Of a DNA stretch of 64,000 bases, positions 45,401-57,048 are shown one piece after another. The stretch is taken from positions 2,046,001 through 2,110,000 of the forward strand of contig LUGG01000005.1 in the NCBI GenBank assembly GCA_001683735.1, read 5' to 3'. A program made the position numbers and the translations under genes. The number at the start of each line of letters is the position of its first letter. Position 1 is the first letter of the stretch. The DNA is from Grifola frondosa. Taxonomy: Eukaryota; Basidiomycota; Agaricomycetes; Polyporales; Grifolaceae. The notes beneath the pieces are model-generated. The model worked only from the letters and a program-made list of their open reading frames with translations. It ran no database searches and was not told the origin of the DNA.

Positions 45401-47715
45401 AACGATCCCGGGCTGCTGCAACGCAATGTGTGTCGGTTGCCAGATCCTCTTCTTCACAAGGACGAGGTCTCAGATCTATCCACCCGCATCAAGACCTACC
45501 TGCCAGTGCATACTGGCATTCAGTATGCTTGCCTCCACTGGGCAACTCATCTGTGTGGTTCCGGATCCCAGGACGTGAGCGTGCTCATGCAGTCCCTCGA
45601 CAAGTTCTGCCGCGAGCGACTGCTATTCTGGATGGAGGCCTTGAGCATGATTGGTCGGCTTGACGTTGCGGTGACAGCCCTTATTAATGCTCGCGATTGG
45701 CATGCGGTTCGTGATCATACCTCCCACGCTATTGCATTCATCTAATAATGTGATTAGTCACATTCTAGCACACAGGACGACACCTATTGGCTTCTAAATG
45801 ATGCCTATCGCTTCGTGCTGGAGTACTATATCCCCATCAACTGCTGTCCGGAGCAAATCTACATTTCTGCACTCACTTTTGCTCCGTCGTGCGTCTCCGA
45901 GACGAGTATGCTAAAGTGGTCGATTCCTCTATGGCTGTCAGAGTTCATCGTGAACCATGCTGGGGACCACGCATGCGGATATGCGAGGTTACCGACTACG
46001 TCGACTTCGTGCGATTTTCCTCAGACGGACGTCGCATAATTTCCTACGGTAGCATTGGCCAGGTGATGCGCGTTTGGGATGCTGGCACAGGCACAATACT
46101 GCACACGATGAAAAGCTCATATCCCCGCATTTTCGGTGTTGCAAATGTGCAACTGTCTCTGGATGATCAAAAAATCTTGTGTTGCTGGAGGGCAATGGAT
46201 TCGCAGGTTATTTGTGAAGTCTGGAATGCTTCATCCGGCGCCTTGTCACAGCGATTTTGTCTGAAGGTACAAGACCTTGCTACCGCATTTACTCCTGACG
46301 GGAGAAGTATCGTTGTTGTAACACCCACTAACATACAGAGTATCGATGCTCAAACCGGAGGTCCTTCCACTATTGTGACATGGTCATCGCCTCTGCCCGA
46401 ACGCGGAAAGCCCTTGATCCATTTCGCTACAGACGGGAGAAAAGTTGTATTGTCCAGACAAGACAAGACAATTTATCTGTGGGATGGAGACAGCGGCAAA
46501 CTGCGGCAGATCCTGGACACGGGGGAGGTCCAATCAGTGGCATTCTTTCCGGATGGCACCAGATTGGTAGTCGCCGACGTCAACAGTTGCCACATTCTCA
46601 TTTGGGACGTTCAATTGGGGAAATGTTTACGAGTCGTGGACACCAGCAGCGGACACGCTGCTGCCTGGGGTCAAATTTACTGCATGACGGTCTCCCCTTT
46701 AGGCGATTGGTTAGCACTTGGAATGGGCGACGGCACGATTTCCATCATCGATTGCAGTCATTGGGACACTTTGGCACTTGTCAGCTGTCCTCGTTACATC
46801 AATGACTTATGTTTTTCCCCAAAAGGAGATCGACTCGTGTCTTCTTTCTCTGCCACGATTGGTATCCACATTTGGGACACGGCCGTTATGAAGGAAACTA
46901 CTTATATTGAGTCGAGGTTGTTAGATGACTACGGTTGGACAGGAGGTGTGGTCTTTTCCCCCAACAGTACCCAAATTGCAACATATTCCAGTCATTCTCA
47001 GGAAGGCAGCGCGATCGACTTCTGGACCATTTCTAGCGGCACGTGCGTACATTATCTGAAGCAGTATGATGTGCTGTACGATGAATTACCTCCTGAATTG
47101 CTCTTCACCAACTCCGAGGCGGATGGTCAACTCGGCATTATCATCGCTCGGGAAGGACAACCGGTCTTGCTTCGGGATGTCACAAGTTGGACATTGAAAG
47201 CTTCTACACCGGAGTCTTATCTATGCGATGATATCCACTTCTTCCCTGATGGAAAATATCTGGCTACAGCTTACTCGGGGACTGTCACCATGTGGAAGAC
47301 ATCGGACCTTTCTGAATGTTGGACTGTGGACCTTTCCTCTTTTGGTTCCGTTCAAGACATCCGCAACTCTCCTGAAAGCACAGATGTGCTCCTGGTTTAC
47401 TGCTATGACATGACTTCTCGTGAGCAGTCGCAATGTCTTCTGAACTTCTGGTCTGGGGACCTTCTGGAGTCGACAGATGTGGACGAGGATATCATGCCGG
47501 AGCGAAGAATTATGGCTTGGGATCATCTCGATTTGTATAACGGGTGGATTTATTCCAGGAAATCACGTCGCAGGTTATTCTGGCTACCCCCCATGTTGAG
47601 GCCCATATATTACTGGGATGGGGCGTCTTGCAATAACCTCTTCGCCATCATCTCAAACGATCACTCCCTTTTCACCGTCCTCGATCTTTCCAGCCTCATC
47701 GAAACATCCGGTTGA
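42487..47715 (+). pseudogene. NACHT-WD40 (NLR/STAND-like) gene, copy 2, full length but frameshifted
   Basis: The gene starts MSCFRSICRGCFTSSNAAAY. An N-terminal region of about 330 residues contains LKRVAEPLALLMQNSM, MENNDNIQTLTEDLNAIAQ and several small introns, a helical N-domain. NACHT follows: Walker A ILSGAAGMGKSTIAYEMARR (near 44,260), Walker B IVIVIDAVDECT (near 44,575), then ITTRPELHIE. After a helical spacer and the conserved 69-nt intron (45,707-45,775) come about 600 residues of WD40 repeats to the stop at 47,715. Apparent one-base breaks lie near 43,050, 44,630, 44,715 and 45,892. The last is proven against copy 1 as a single missing base. A functional protein requires that these are errors. 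NACHT proteins hydrolyse ATP to oligomerise on ligand binding. Confidence 0.85.
45707..45775 (+). other. Predicted 69-nt intron in NLR copy 2
   Basis: Same donor (GTTCGT), branch-like box CTAAT and acceptor (CACAG) as copy 1, same length and phase 0. The in-frame TAA lies in the intron. Confidence 0.75.
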
Positions 47716-48939
47716 TCAGCCTTCACTACAACTGTGGTCTGGAGGGTTTATCACCTCATCCGCATCTATAATTCGAATACGTACCATTTTATGGACCTTC
47801 TACGTCACACAGTCAGTCTTCGCAGTATGGAGTATTTCAGTCCGGACATGTATGTACAGTAGCGTCGACGAGAATGATGAACTGGCCCACGACCCGCGAT
47901 CGCCTAGCCAATCGAATGCATTCGATCAAGGTAGAACAATGTGCATATCCAACAAAGAGTGGCAGCCCTCGCCAACGAATAGCTGCGAGATACCACATAT
48001 TAATGGATGGAGTTCTGACATTCGCAGGGTAAGACAAAACTATGGGGTACGCACGCGGAAGTCGACAACGCAGGATCGTCTATACGGAATACGCGTAGCA
48101 GGGGAATTCCCCCTAGGACATTTCCACGCAAAGGAGAGCCCAGCGCGCATCCCGCGAAGGTCAGACCAATATCAATTCTCCCACCGCTCATTTTGTAGAA
48201 TGGCGTGGCACTAAGAAGATGTCAGAGGACAGATAAACAGATGAACTTTGTGGTGTACTCCCCTAACACATATATGAGAAGCCTAACCTGCACTCCCGAG
48301 TTTTCTCCCCGCCAGCTCCATAGGCCTCATGTTGAGAGCTGCGGCTGCGGATTCAGATAGCAGAGTGCGTGAGGAGCGATCAAGTTCTATCGCATGAGTG
48401 ACGTGCCACTGGATAGCAAATGTCGGGAATGGCATACGACGACGCCCCCGCGGCATGAAGCCAGAAGATTTTGTCCTCCCTATGTACGAATGCTGTGTGC
48501 TTCTCTAGCCTCATCCATTACCCAAGCCAACACGGAACAGATGTGTTCCCCGCTTGTAAGAGTGCAGAGGTATGTCATGATCGTTTGCGCATCGAAGCTA
48601 GCGAAATATTGTGCTACAGAGAACTGAAACAGGACTATAAGTTCAGGAGCCAAGAGACGAGTTGAAATCACAATCCGTGTAATGTCCATTCTACAAATGT
48701 CGTTGCATGATGAGGTTGGAAAGAGCAGCATAGGAGCGCACGCAACATTATGCATGTGAAAGGCATCATGCAAGCGACTCAGCATCCCTCCGCAGATGCT
48801 AGTCATCCGGTCATCTCATCCGCCTGGTGACCAACGAGACTAGAAGCTAGAGCATAGTATTGAACGACAGATCTACACAAGGAACGATCTCAAAAGCCAC
48901 CCACCATACGATCAGACAGCTCTCTGTCTACGCACCATT
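47716..48939 (+). repeat. NLR 3' flank and block R, copy 2
   Basis: 47,890-48,440 aligns with 4,180-4,640; 48,500-48,640 aligns with 4,760-4,850 (GCATCGAAGCTAGCGAAATA). No gene is supported. Confidence 0.6.
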
Positions 48940-50290
48940 CACTCTCTCAATCCTGGGATATGACAACCCGTATGGTCTGATCCGACGAGGCATCGCCCAC
49001 CGACATAGGCGCATACAACGCTTTCGCAAGTTCTCAGTTGAGCCCGCGACCGTCCTTGAGGGGGTGTTGTTCCAATTGCAGACAGTGGAAGGGGAGGTGG
49101 GTAAAGCGCGCCGAGCGCTAGACGGAGCGCCGAACGTTGAATTCTGCCACCGTGATCTCTTGGAGGAAGACTTCCAGCTCCTGACGATGTTCTTGGATGT
49201 GGAAGGGGTTTCAGAGACCGTAGCGCTAACCGGTAACCCTCGATGCGTGCGCGTGTCACCAGTGGCTCACCGCTTCTGCTCTGCGTCTGTCTCTGTCGAT
49301 TTCGTCTCCCCCACTTCAGGTTCAGTCTCCATCTGGGTTTAGTTGCTAACCACGTCCAGAGTCCATCAAGGTTCACTACTTCTACTACGCTATCTCCTAA
49401 GTCTCTGATGCTAATTAATCCGAGTTCTACGGAGTCTAACACACTCGAACGCCTGGGCGCCGCTAGCTTTCCTACCATATGTTTATGTCCTATGTACACG
49501 CCTGGGCAGTCACTAATTATCTACGAAGTCCGGAATATGCGGTCTCACTGCACCTGTATGTGTGTCAGAGCGAGCTCATATCCTGTGTCGCAATATCGCC
49601 TACTATCCGGAATGGGCAAAAAATACGGTGGGGCAGCCCATGCTCTGTCATCTGTACTTCGGGAAAGTTGGATCTCCTCAGTCGCGTCAACGTTTCAATC
49701 GACGCGACGCGCTCTATGGCGCTGTTCACTAAGGAGCCCGACATGCTTGTGCCTATCGCAGAGATAGCTTGATCAGGGGATGAGCGAGATGCTGGGGTGC
49801 ATTCATGGGGTGGCTGGATTCGACGGCCATAATATCGAATTGGTGATGAGTGGTGGTGGCTACGGAGGTGTCAGATATTGGGTGATCGACTTCAATCATG
49901 CAAGCATCCTTGACTAGTCCCGCGTATTCTGCCCGGATTGGCTCGGGGTTGCATGTATGAATAACATAATTCTCAGGTGCGTCATTCAACTTGCGACGAG
50001 AGCGGCATCGACGTTCTTTCCGATGCGTTTTTCGCGAATGACCCCTATTACACTCGCCCACACTCCTCGGGCCACCTATACGATGCATTTAAGAGTGTCG
50101 ATGTCGATGTTTGCCCCATAGATTCACGTCATCTGGCTCGAGAATCCATCCTGACTAGTGACTATCGGATCGGTGCAGGCGTCACGCGATCAAGCGGCAG
50201 TGCGTCCACAATTGCCAGTAAACGACAACGCACCCCGTTCAGCGGAGACACTGCTAGCGAGTATAAATTAGGATCACATACCGCGAACAG
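48940..50290 (+). pseudogene. DUF3669-like protein remnant, copy gamma
   Basis: The best preserved of the three copies. Open stretches read PATVLEGVLFQLQTVEGEVG, RALDGAPNVEFCHRDLLEED, FQLLTMFLDVEGVSETVALT, SIDATRSMALFTKEPDMLVP and IAEIA followed by a TGA (49,769), then IHGVAGFDGHNIELVM, YWVIDFNHASIL and NDPYYTRPHSSGHLYDAFK. The first half is uninterrupted for about 160 codons. Stops and shifts after 49,760 break the C-terminal half. Confidence 0.6.
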
Positions 50291-50319
50291 GGACGAGTGA
50301 ACATCTATCCGTTCTCCAT

Positions 50320-50830
50320 GAGTGTTCCAAGTAGGCAAGAGTCCGCCCGCTCTTTCGTCGCATCGCTCCAAAGACAACTGGTGCGGTCTGGGTCTTTCTC
50401 ATCGTGCATGCTTTGGAAAACGTCGACCAGCTGAGGAAGCTCCTGCCCTACGTGCCCCCGCCAGTTTGCAAGGTGTTGTTGAGTGCTCTAAATAGACATG
50501 GATGGTATGAGACGAACGGGCAGCGACGACGTCCTGTAGGAAGCATATTCGTTCAAGCCCGTCGTCAATGCCTTCGCAAACGCAGCCACAGACGATGCAA
50601 CTACTATCCACATCCGATTTCGGGAGGCTGCGCATGGCCGCGACGGCAGTTTGAAGTCCCCCCAGAGGGCATGATGTGAGGGGATGTGAAGCGCGATGAT
50701 ACGCTTGTCCTAATCGCGTGGGGGAATCTGTAGAGGTCGGTTGAGATGCATCACTGAGCTGATATATGCTCACCTCGAGTGATCCCTTATTAGGCCCGGC
50801 AGCGGCACTGCCCAAACGTCGGCCTCAGAA
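50320..50830 (+). other. Unrecognised repeated block E, copy 3
   Basis: Same block as at 6,590 and 10,060. It reads ENVDQLRKLLPYVPPPVCKV and LLSALNRHGWYETNG here, the longest clean stretch of the three copies. No family recognised. Confidence 0.5.
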
Positions 50831-52430
50831 ACTGGCTAATCTGGCGGGCACTGTAGCTGGAGGATGGTGGAAGCATGGCTCGCTAATGCGACGTGGCCCG
50901 ATATCCGGTTCGTAAAATGTCAAACTAGGCTGCGCTTCCGGTGTTAATATAAGTATAGAACTGCCTGTGCCGTGCTACCAAAGACCGGATATCGAAAACA
51001 CTATTCTCCGGCATTCAACATCGAGCAACGCACATCCTCCGACGCAGAGCACTCGTAGAATCATATAAGGGAACGTGCCTGTAGTGAAGATGTCCGGAGC
51101 GCTATGCCCAGGAATGCGCCTATGACATCTTAATATTGCCTGGGGTATGTAAAACACGGGCGGTAGTCCCCTGAGAGCGGTAGACTCGGGAGGCAACATG
51201 GCAGATTCTGATGATGCCTTTCACCGACTTGGTGTCGAAGGCTATTGAATAATATATATGCCACGATGGAGAAGAATTGGTGGATGGCGTCTCAGGCTCT
51301 CGTTCCTGGTGGTGTCTCATCGGCCAAAGGAGACAGACATCTAGATTGAGATTATTTTGAGATTGAGTATCGGAGATCTACCCCTAACCCTCGCAACAGA
51401 TCGAATTTTAGCGCTGTACGTGGACCAACAATTAATTATTCGCTGAGCGCTAACGCCGCCTGTCACCGGCCATCTGCCACCATTGCACTCTCTACGCACG
51501 TCGCCATTAATGAATGTGCTAACCACCGTCTGGTGAACTTACAACATCGAGCGTTCGTCCATATTTGAGGTCAGGAATCATTAATCATTGCTTGAGCAGC
51601 TTCAAGTAGCCAACGACTTCTCACACTTAGTTATCAGGTACCTGAGGAGATTCGAACTCATTACCTTGGAGTCTGGGCCATGCATCTATTGCTGGTCATT
51701 AACATCGGCCCAGCCTTCATTTTGCCTGCAGCTCAAGTTTCGGTCGGTCCTACTCTACTTCCACGCCTTGCTTGTTGATTTGACCAGTGGTCACTCATCA
51801 AAAGGCAAGCGCCGAGCGCTAGGCAGAGGGCCGAACCAAGGCCGAACGTTGAATTTTAAATTTGCTGCCACATTGTTATGATCTCAGCTTGGGGAAGAAT
51901 TTCACCTCCTGACAATGTTCTTGCATGCGCTAACCCTTGATAGGTGCGCATATCAACGGTACGAGGTGAATGGCATTGACCTGTATGCGATACTCAAGGT
52001 TATTGTCGACGACGAGTGTGGGTTAGCCGTAACCTCGTCTCGCTCATTCGCTCGACCAGCGAGCTTGGCTTCACTAGTTATTGCAAGCTGTAGCGTTATC
52101 GGAATTGGCAAACTGGAGCGCAATAGAACTTAGTCGTGTCCAAATCGGGAAACTCGATCATAGCTTCCACTGCCAGGAGGAGGAGGAGGAGGAGGAGGTG
52201 GTGGTGGTGGATTGCTTCTGATGGTGAAGTAAACTACAACAAATCGGACGCGGTTCGACCAGTAATCTACCCACTATCAGTCTTGCGCGCATCTAGCTTG
52301 TATCGCAGTCGACCCACGTCCGTCAAGAGAGGTATGTCGAGGCGGGATGTTGAGGTCGGTTCACTGATGTTGGCATCATGTCCTGGACATTTGTGCAGCT
52401 AGAGCTAGCGGCGACCAAGGCTCTGCGTCT
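50831..52430. other. Distal end of unit 3, then intergenic region with a GGA/GGT microsatellite
   Basis: To about 51,330 it matches 13,532-13,880. Beyond that, no gene is supported. A perfect (AGG)n run changing to (TGG)n lies at about 52,173-52,213. A B-box-like GAGTTCGAATCTC (minus strand, near 51,650) is noted but no tRNA fold was found. Confidence 0.45.
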
Positions 52431-52489
52431 GTCGCTGTCGACTTCCTCTCCTAAACCCACTCCAGGTCCAATCCCCGATGCTATTCATG

Positions 52490-53060
52490 CTGTATAGGTT
52501 TGGTTACTATTCAAGTCCGGAGCCCATGAATACTGAATGCTACTCTGATAGTCCAGAGACCATGGGAAGGCCTCAAATCGCGCTGGTGCAGTCGCCGTAA
52601 GTACTGCCACCTACTCTATGCGGTCTTTTCCACTCACAACAGACTCCCTGGTATCCCCTAATACATCGTACGCCTGCGCCCACGTTAGATTGGGTGAGAG
52701 GACATGTGGCATCCCCAAGTTGTCGATCCCAGGGCCGCCATAGCTCCCAGCATAGGCCTCCACGGCTCGCGCTTAACCAAAATGTAGCGGACGATCGAGG
52801 GGCTATTCCACAGTTGTTACTTGCCCTACCGATGCATTCTACTACCGCCGCCGCAGCCACGCTCGCAATGTCCGTGCTGTATGCGCATGTCACCACAAAT
52901 GTCAGCACCGCGTTGATGATCGGAGGTGCGCGTTGTGGTGTGGTGTGCTCCGGAGCTGACGTGGAGTTTGGCGGGTCGTAGGATATGTGGCGGGCGTGAT
53001 CTTCATCGTCTGCGTCGTGGTCGGGATGCTCATCCTCATGAAGTTCGAGTGAGATCTTTT
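52490..53060 (+). pseudogene. Decayed copy of the small membrane-protein gene at 57,049
   Basis: 52,530-52,600 matches the first exon region of the gene at 57,049 (GATAGTCCAGAGACCATGGGA against GATAGTCCGGAGACTATGGA). 52,860-52,965 encodes MSVLYAHVTTNVSTALMIGG, equivalent to AVLYAHFTGDISTAFTIGG of the intact gene. The middle, including the WDDEELLRQL segment, is lost, and the C-terminal frame is broken before MKFE. Confidence 0.65.
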
Positions 53061-54183
53061 GGGATTTTGGCTGCTGTCGATGCCTGCTTCCGGACTGGAA
53101 CATCGTAAAGTGCAAGATATTCGAGGCAGTTCTTCAAGCTTGTCATTCTAGCAGGGACGCGGGCGTTGCTGCCGTCCGGTTTCACACATGATGCGGACCC
53201 ACTTTCTCTGACATGGTTCTGAGAGTCTGCATCCCCGTTGCGTGATTGCCATACATGGTCCCTCGACGGCCGCCGCGAGATGGCGTCCGTGCGGTCGCAT
53301 GGCTCACGCGATTGCAATTACTTGACACCGCAGACGGCGAAACTGGTGACCATAACATGATGACATGACGGTGCATATTGTTGGTGTTGAAGCGTTACAA
53401 TTTCCATACAGGGTAAGCAGCATAACTGGTCGGCATACTCAATCTCATCGAGTTCAAGTGAGATCTTGTAGGGTTTTGACAGTGACTTGTGCTGTTGGTG
53501 CGCGCTTCCGGACTGGAATCTCATATAGTGCAAAGTGTTCGAGGTTGTTTTTCAAGCTTGTCATGCTAGTCGGCGCATGCCATCCGGTTGCCTATGATGT
53601 GGATTCACGGAAACGGATCGGTGGATCTATGCCTCCATTGCGTGGTCGCCGTGCAGGGCGGCCGGCCGCTGTCTCCCTCGCACACACGAAACACGGCCCT
53701 GCACGCTGCTCGAGTGCGGGGAGTGTCTTCACGCAAGATTGCATGAGTGCCATCGCGTGGCTCACGCGATCGCAATTACTAGACGGAAGCACATGGCGGA
53801 CCACGAACTGGTGACCACACATGATGACATGACGAGAGATTGGTGTTGAACCATTACAGTTTCCGTGCAAGGTAAGCGGCATAGCTGATTGATGTGCAGA
53901 TGTGATCTCCAAACCGCGTCAGTACTGCCACCGCCATTGGCCACGGCAGCGTTGAATCGTTGGGCCTCCTGGTCTGGTATTGCATCACACGGTATTTCGC
54001 ACTAGGAAGCATGGTGAGTACAATTATTTCTCAGCTATCTTGGGTAAGCATCCAATCGTGAGAAGCTACACTTCTAACTAACTAGGCCTCTTCTTCTACA
54101 GCTCCCAAACACTGATATAAGAGAGCTTAGGACTTCCGCTGCAGTCGGATACTGGCGAACCCGAGCGCGGCTGATATTTGACA
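53061..54183. repeat. Tandem degenerate copies of the membrane-protein gene 3' end
   Basis: TTCAAGCTTGTCATTCTAGC near 53,132 recurs as TTCAAGCTTGTCATGCTAGT near 53,551, each preceded by GAGTTCGAGTGAGATC or GAGTTCAAGTGAGATC. They are 3' ends and flanks in a roughly 415-bp period, with a further partial copy near 53,860. No coding potential remains. Confidence 0.55.
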
Positions 54184-55968
54184 ATGACCGATTGCAAGTT
54201 TAATGTTGCTGTAGTGTAAGTGTTCTGGATCTACTTGCTGTCTCCCGTCGCTCACTCGCTCACTCGCATAGCGGTGCGGGGCTCGGAGGGCTCATGCTCG
54301 CCCTTTCCCTCCACAAGTCTGCTGCAAACGTTCGAGTCGATATATACGAGTCCGCCTCACAGTTCACGGAAATCGGTGCAGGCATCGGGATGTGGCCGCG
54401 AGTCTGGGAGCTCATAAAGGCTCTTGGCCTTGAAGACCAGCTTCTCATGATTGCGGGCAATACGCACCATCGTGCGTCTCGCTCTTCTTTGTGTGCAATA
54501 TAGCTCAAATTCAATATCGGTCTAGCCGAGACCATGCATCTCCGCAAGTCCGATCACCCCGAAGGCTTTGCTTATTACACGTTCAATTCGAACAGTATGT
54601 CGTACCGTACTGCATTGTCTATCACTCGACGCTTGTACTCATGATGCTGCAGTTGACATAATGACGTTCCACCGCGCAGAGCTCCTGACGGTGCTCCAAT
54701 CGCACCTCCCGCTGTCTTTCGGCGTTCATTTCTCCAAGCGTCTCTCTACCTTTGACCAGCCTCCCTCCGGCTCCGGTCCCGTCAACCTCCACTTCCAAGA
54801 CGGCACCTCGGCGACATGTGATGTCCTTATCGGCTGCGACGGTATAAAGTCCGCCGTGCGAGGCTGCCTTTACGAGTCGCTCGCTGCGGAGTCGGAACTC
54901 AGAGGGGACAGCGTCCAAGCAGCTGCGTTCAGGAACGATGTCGGTCCAAAGTGGACGGGGAGCATAGCGTACAGGGGCTTGCTCTCGAGGGAGCGGCTCG
55001 AGCAAGAGTACCCTGGGCACAGGGCGATCTTCAGTCTCATGACGGTAAGTGCGCTGTGCGTAGGGATAGGCCCCTTTGCTAATGTTGCGTCACTGCAGTA
55101 TTCGGGAAAGAACAAGGCACGATATCTGGCACATCGAGCCTTTTTCTAGAGCTTACCACACGCTTCCAGCGCATCATCACGTATCCCATCTCGCAAGGCC
55201 AGATTGTCAACGTCGTTGCACTTGTTATGAGGCCGGAGCTTGAAGATACCACATATGATGGCCCGCTATTCGCGCAAGTACCCCCGGCAGATGTAATCAA
55301 AGAATTCGTGGGGTGGGAGCCTGAAGCTGTGGCTTTACTGAAGGTGCGCCGTGTTTCAGTATACTCTAACGCCGATTTAATGATGTCCGCAGTGCTTCAA
55401 CAAAGTCTCGTGTTGGACGATCAACACCGTCAAATCTTTACCTACTTACGTCCACCGCAGAGTTGCTCTCGCAGGAGATGCGGTCCGTGCCCATGACATT
55501 TTGCATCTGCCGTCCGAACCATAATTGACTCGCACCTAGGCACATGCTATGGCGCCTCATCAAGCATCAGGTGCCGGCCAGGCCTTCGAAGTATGTGACT
55601 CTCGCAAAACGCATCGTACAGGCGGACACTTCACTGACGTTCTGCCCAGGATGGATACATCCTCGCTGCCATCCTCGCACACCCTCGGTCAGCCTCGAGT
55701 CCTTGCCCGCCGCGCTCAGGTTATACGACGAGATTCGCCGACCATTCTCGCAGCACGTACAACAGCTCTCGAGACAGAGCGGCATGACTTACGACTTCAG
55801 TGCTTGCGGCTGCGAGGAGTACAGCGAGGGGGTGATATTCCGCTGCAGAAGTTGGAGGAGCTTGGGAGGGTAGCGGAGGAGTCGTTGAGATGGGTAGTGG
55901 ATACTTCTGCTATGGATGATCGGCGGCGGGCGGTTGAGAGGTTGGATGCGGGGATGCTGAGCCTGTGA
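54184..55968 (+). pseudogene. FAD-dependent aromatic-ring monooxygenase (salicylate hydroxylase-like)
   Basis: ATG 54,184 (MTDCKFNVAVV). The first intron (54,216-54,271) splits the Rossmann motif, which joins as GAGLGGLMLALSL. Later exons read LRKSDHPEGFAYYTFNS, MTFHRAELLTVLQSHLP, DVLIGCDGIKSAVR (the conserved DG motif), RIITYPISQGQIVN, YVHRRVALAGDA joined to AHAMAPHQASGAGQAFE (the GD motif) and DGYILAAILA. About eight introns of 50-60 nt are predicted, one with a GC-AG border (55,117-55,169). Such enzymes use NAD(P)H, FAD and O2 to hydroxylate aromatic acids. Two one-base losses near the end (about 55,680 in a C run and 55,833 in a G run) shift the frame before the C-terminal MDDRRRAVERLDAG. 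All active-site motifs lie upstream of them. Confidence 0.85.
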
Positions 55969-57048
55969 GCTGGTTAGAACAGGTTGGAGTTGTTTTGTCT
56001 TCGCTGATCCCCGCTCGTGTTAGAGATGCAACAAGTTGTTGAAAGAAGACCTGAAGATTTCCGAGCAAGTGCTCGTCCCCTTTTTTGGATCCCATTTTAT
56101 GCTCGCACTGGTGCTAAGCTATGTTACTCGGAAAATTACAAGTGGTTCGCTGCTTCCTCGTCCGCCTTTTGCACTCCAGGTCCGCCTGCTGACTTCTCGC
56201 GACACGGATGACATTACGGTCCACTCTCCGAGCGTGTCTCCCACTACTGCATTGCAACACACCAGCCGATATGTTTGAGTCTTCGCGCATCAGCATGCTC
56301 GCTACGCACAGCGTTAATCTTGGCGTTCTCGCGAGACGCCGCTCAGTTGCCCATGTCAACGGCGGTTTCCGTGCGTGGGAAGTGGCGCCTGTTGCGGTTG
56401 TTCAAATGCAAAATACATGAACAACGTCTTCTCTTGCGGTTACTGCTGCTGGGTCAGCGCCGTCTGTGATGCTGCCCTGGACGACCTCCTCATTGAGCTC
56501 ACTCAGAGTTCGCTTTCCATTTGCCTGTCAACATGTTTGCTTGTTGGGACCTTCCGAGTACTTTGGCGAATTCGGTGCTTCAGGCGGCGCTTGCAGGACT
56601 AACTTCCCGTGTCGACCGCTCAATCATGTCATCGAGAAGCTTGATGGCTCGACATGTCAGTGCCACCGCAGCTGCGCTGCTATGACGGATGGGCATGCGC
56701 AGAGTCACCCAAATGCAGCTGGACCTATACAATTGAGAACCTGTTCGAGAACAGGAGGTGAGCAGGAGATATTTAGCTTGGGAGATAATGTGATTGTACA
56801 GGCACGCTAAGACAATGCGTATTCAAGAGGATGCGCCAGTTTGGCACCAGTTTTCAACAGCCATGTCCGGAAGATCAGGGTTTTGCGCGCTTTGGGCTAG
56901 CGCCAGCCTACTTGCGTTTCCATTTCATGCTGCGGACGCTGCACCTCTTACAGATGAGCTCGACTCTCTCCCAGCCCCACTCTGCGACTCAATCCTACAT
57001 CAGCCATGTTGTATAGTGTGCCATACTTCACGGATAGTCCGGAGACTA
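55969..57048. other. Intergenic region without a recognised gene
   Basis: Some open stretches exist on the plus strand, for example one encoding LANSVLQAALAGLTSRVDRS (near 56,565), but no domain, start or splice pattern supports a gene. Confidence 0.35.

Noticed and set aside
51640..51720. Possible minus-strand tRNA (GAGTTCGAATCTC B-box-like, CCA in a loop)
   Set aside because: The T-arm has only three or four pairs, no acceptor stem and no A box at the right distance were found.
54472..54525. Suspected frameshift in the second exon of the monooxygenase gene
   Set aside because: Using the acceptor ending at 54,525 instead of the one at 54,503 restores the conserved RKSDHPEGF frame with a 54-nt intron, so no frameshift is needed.
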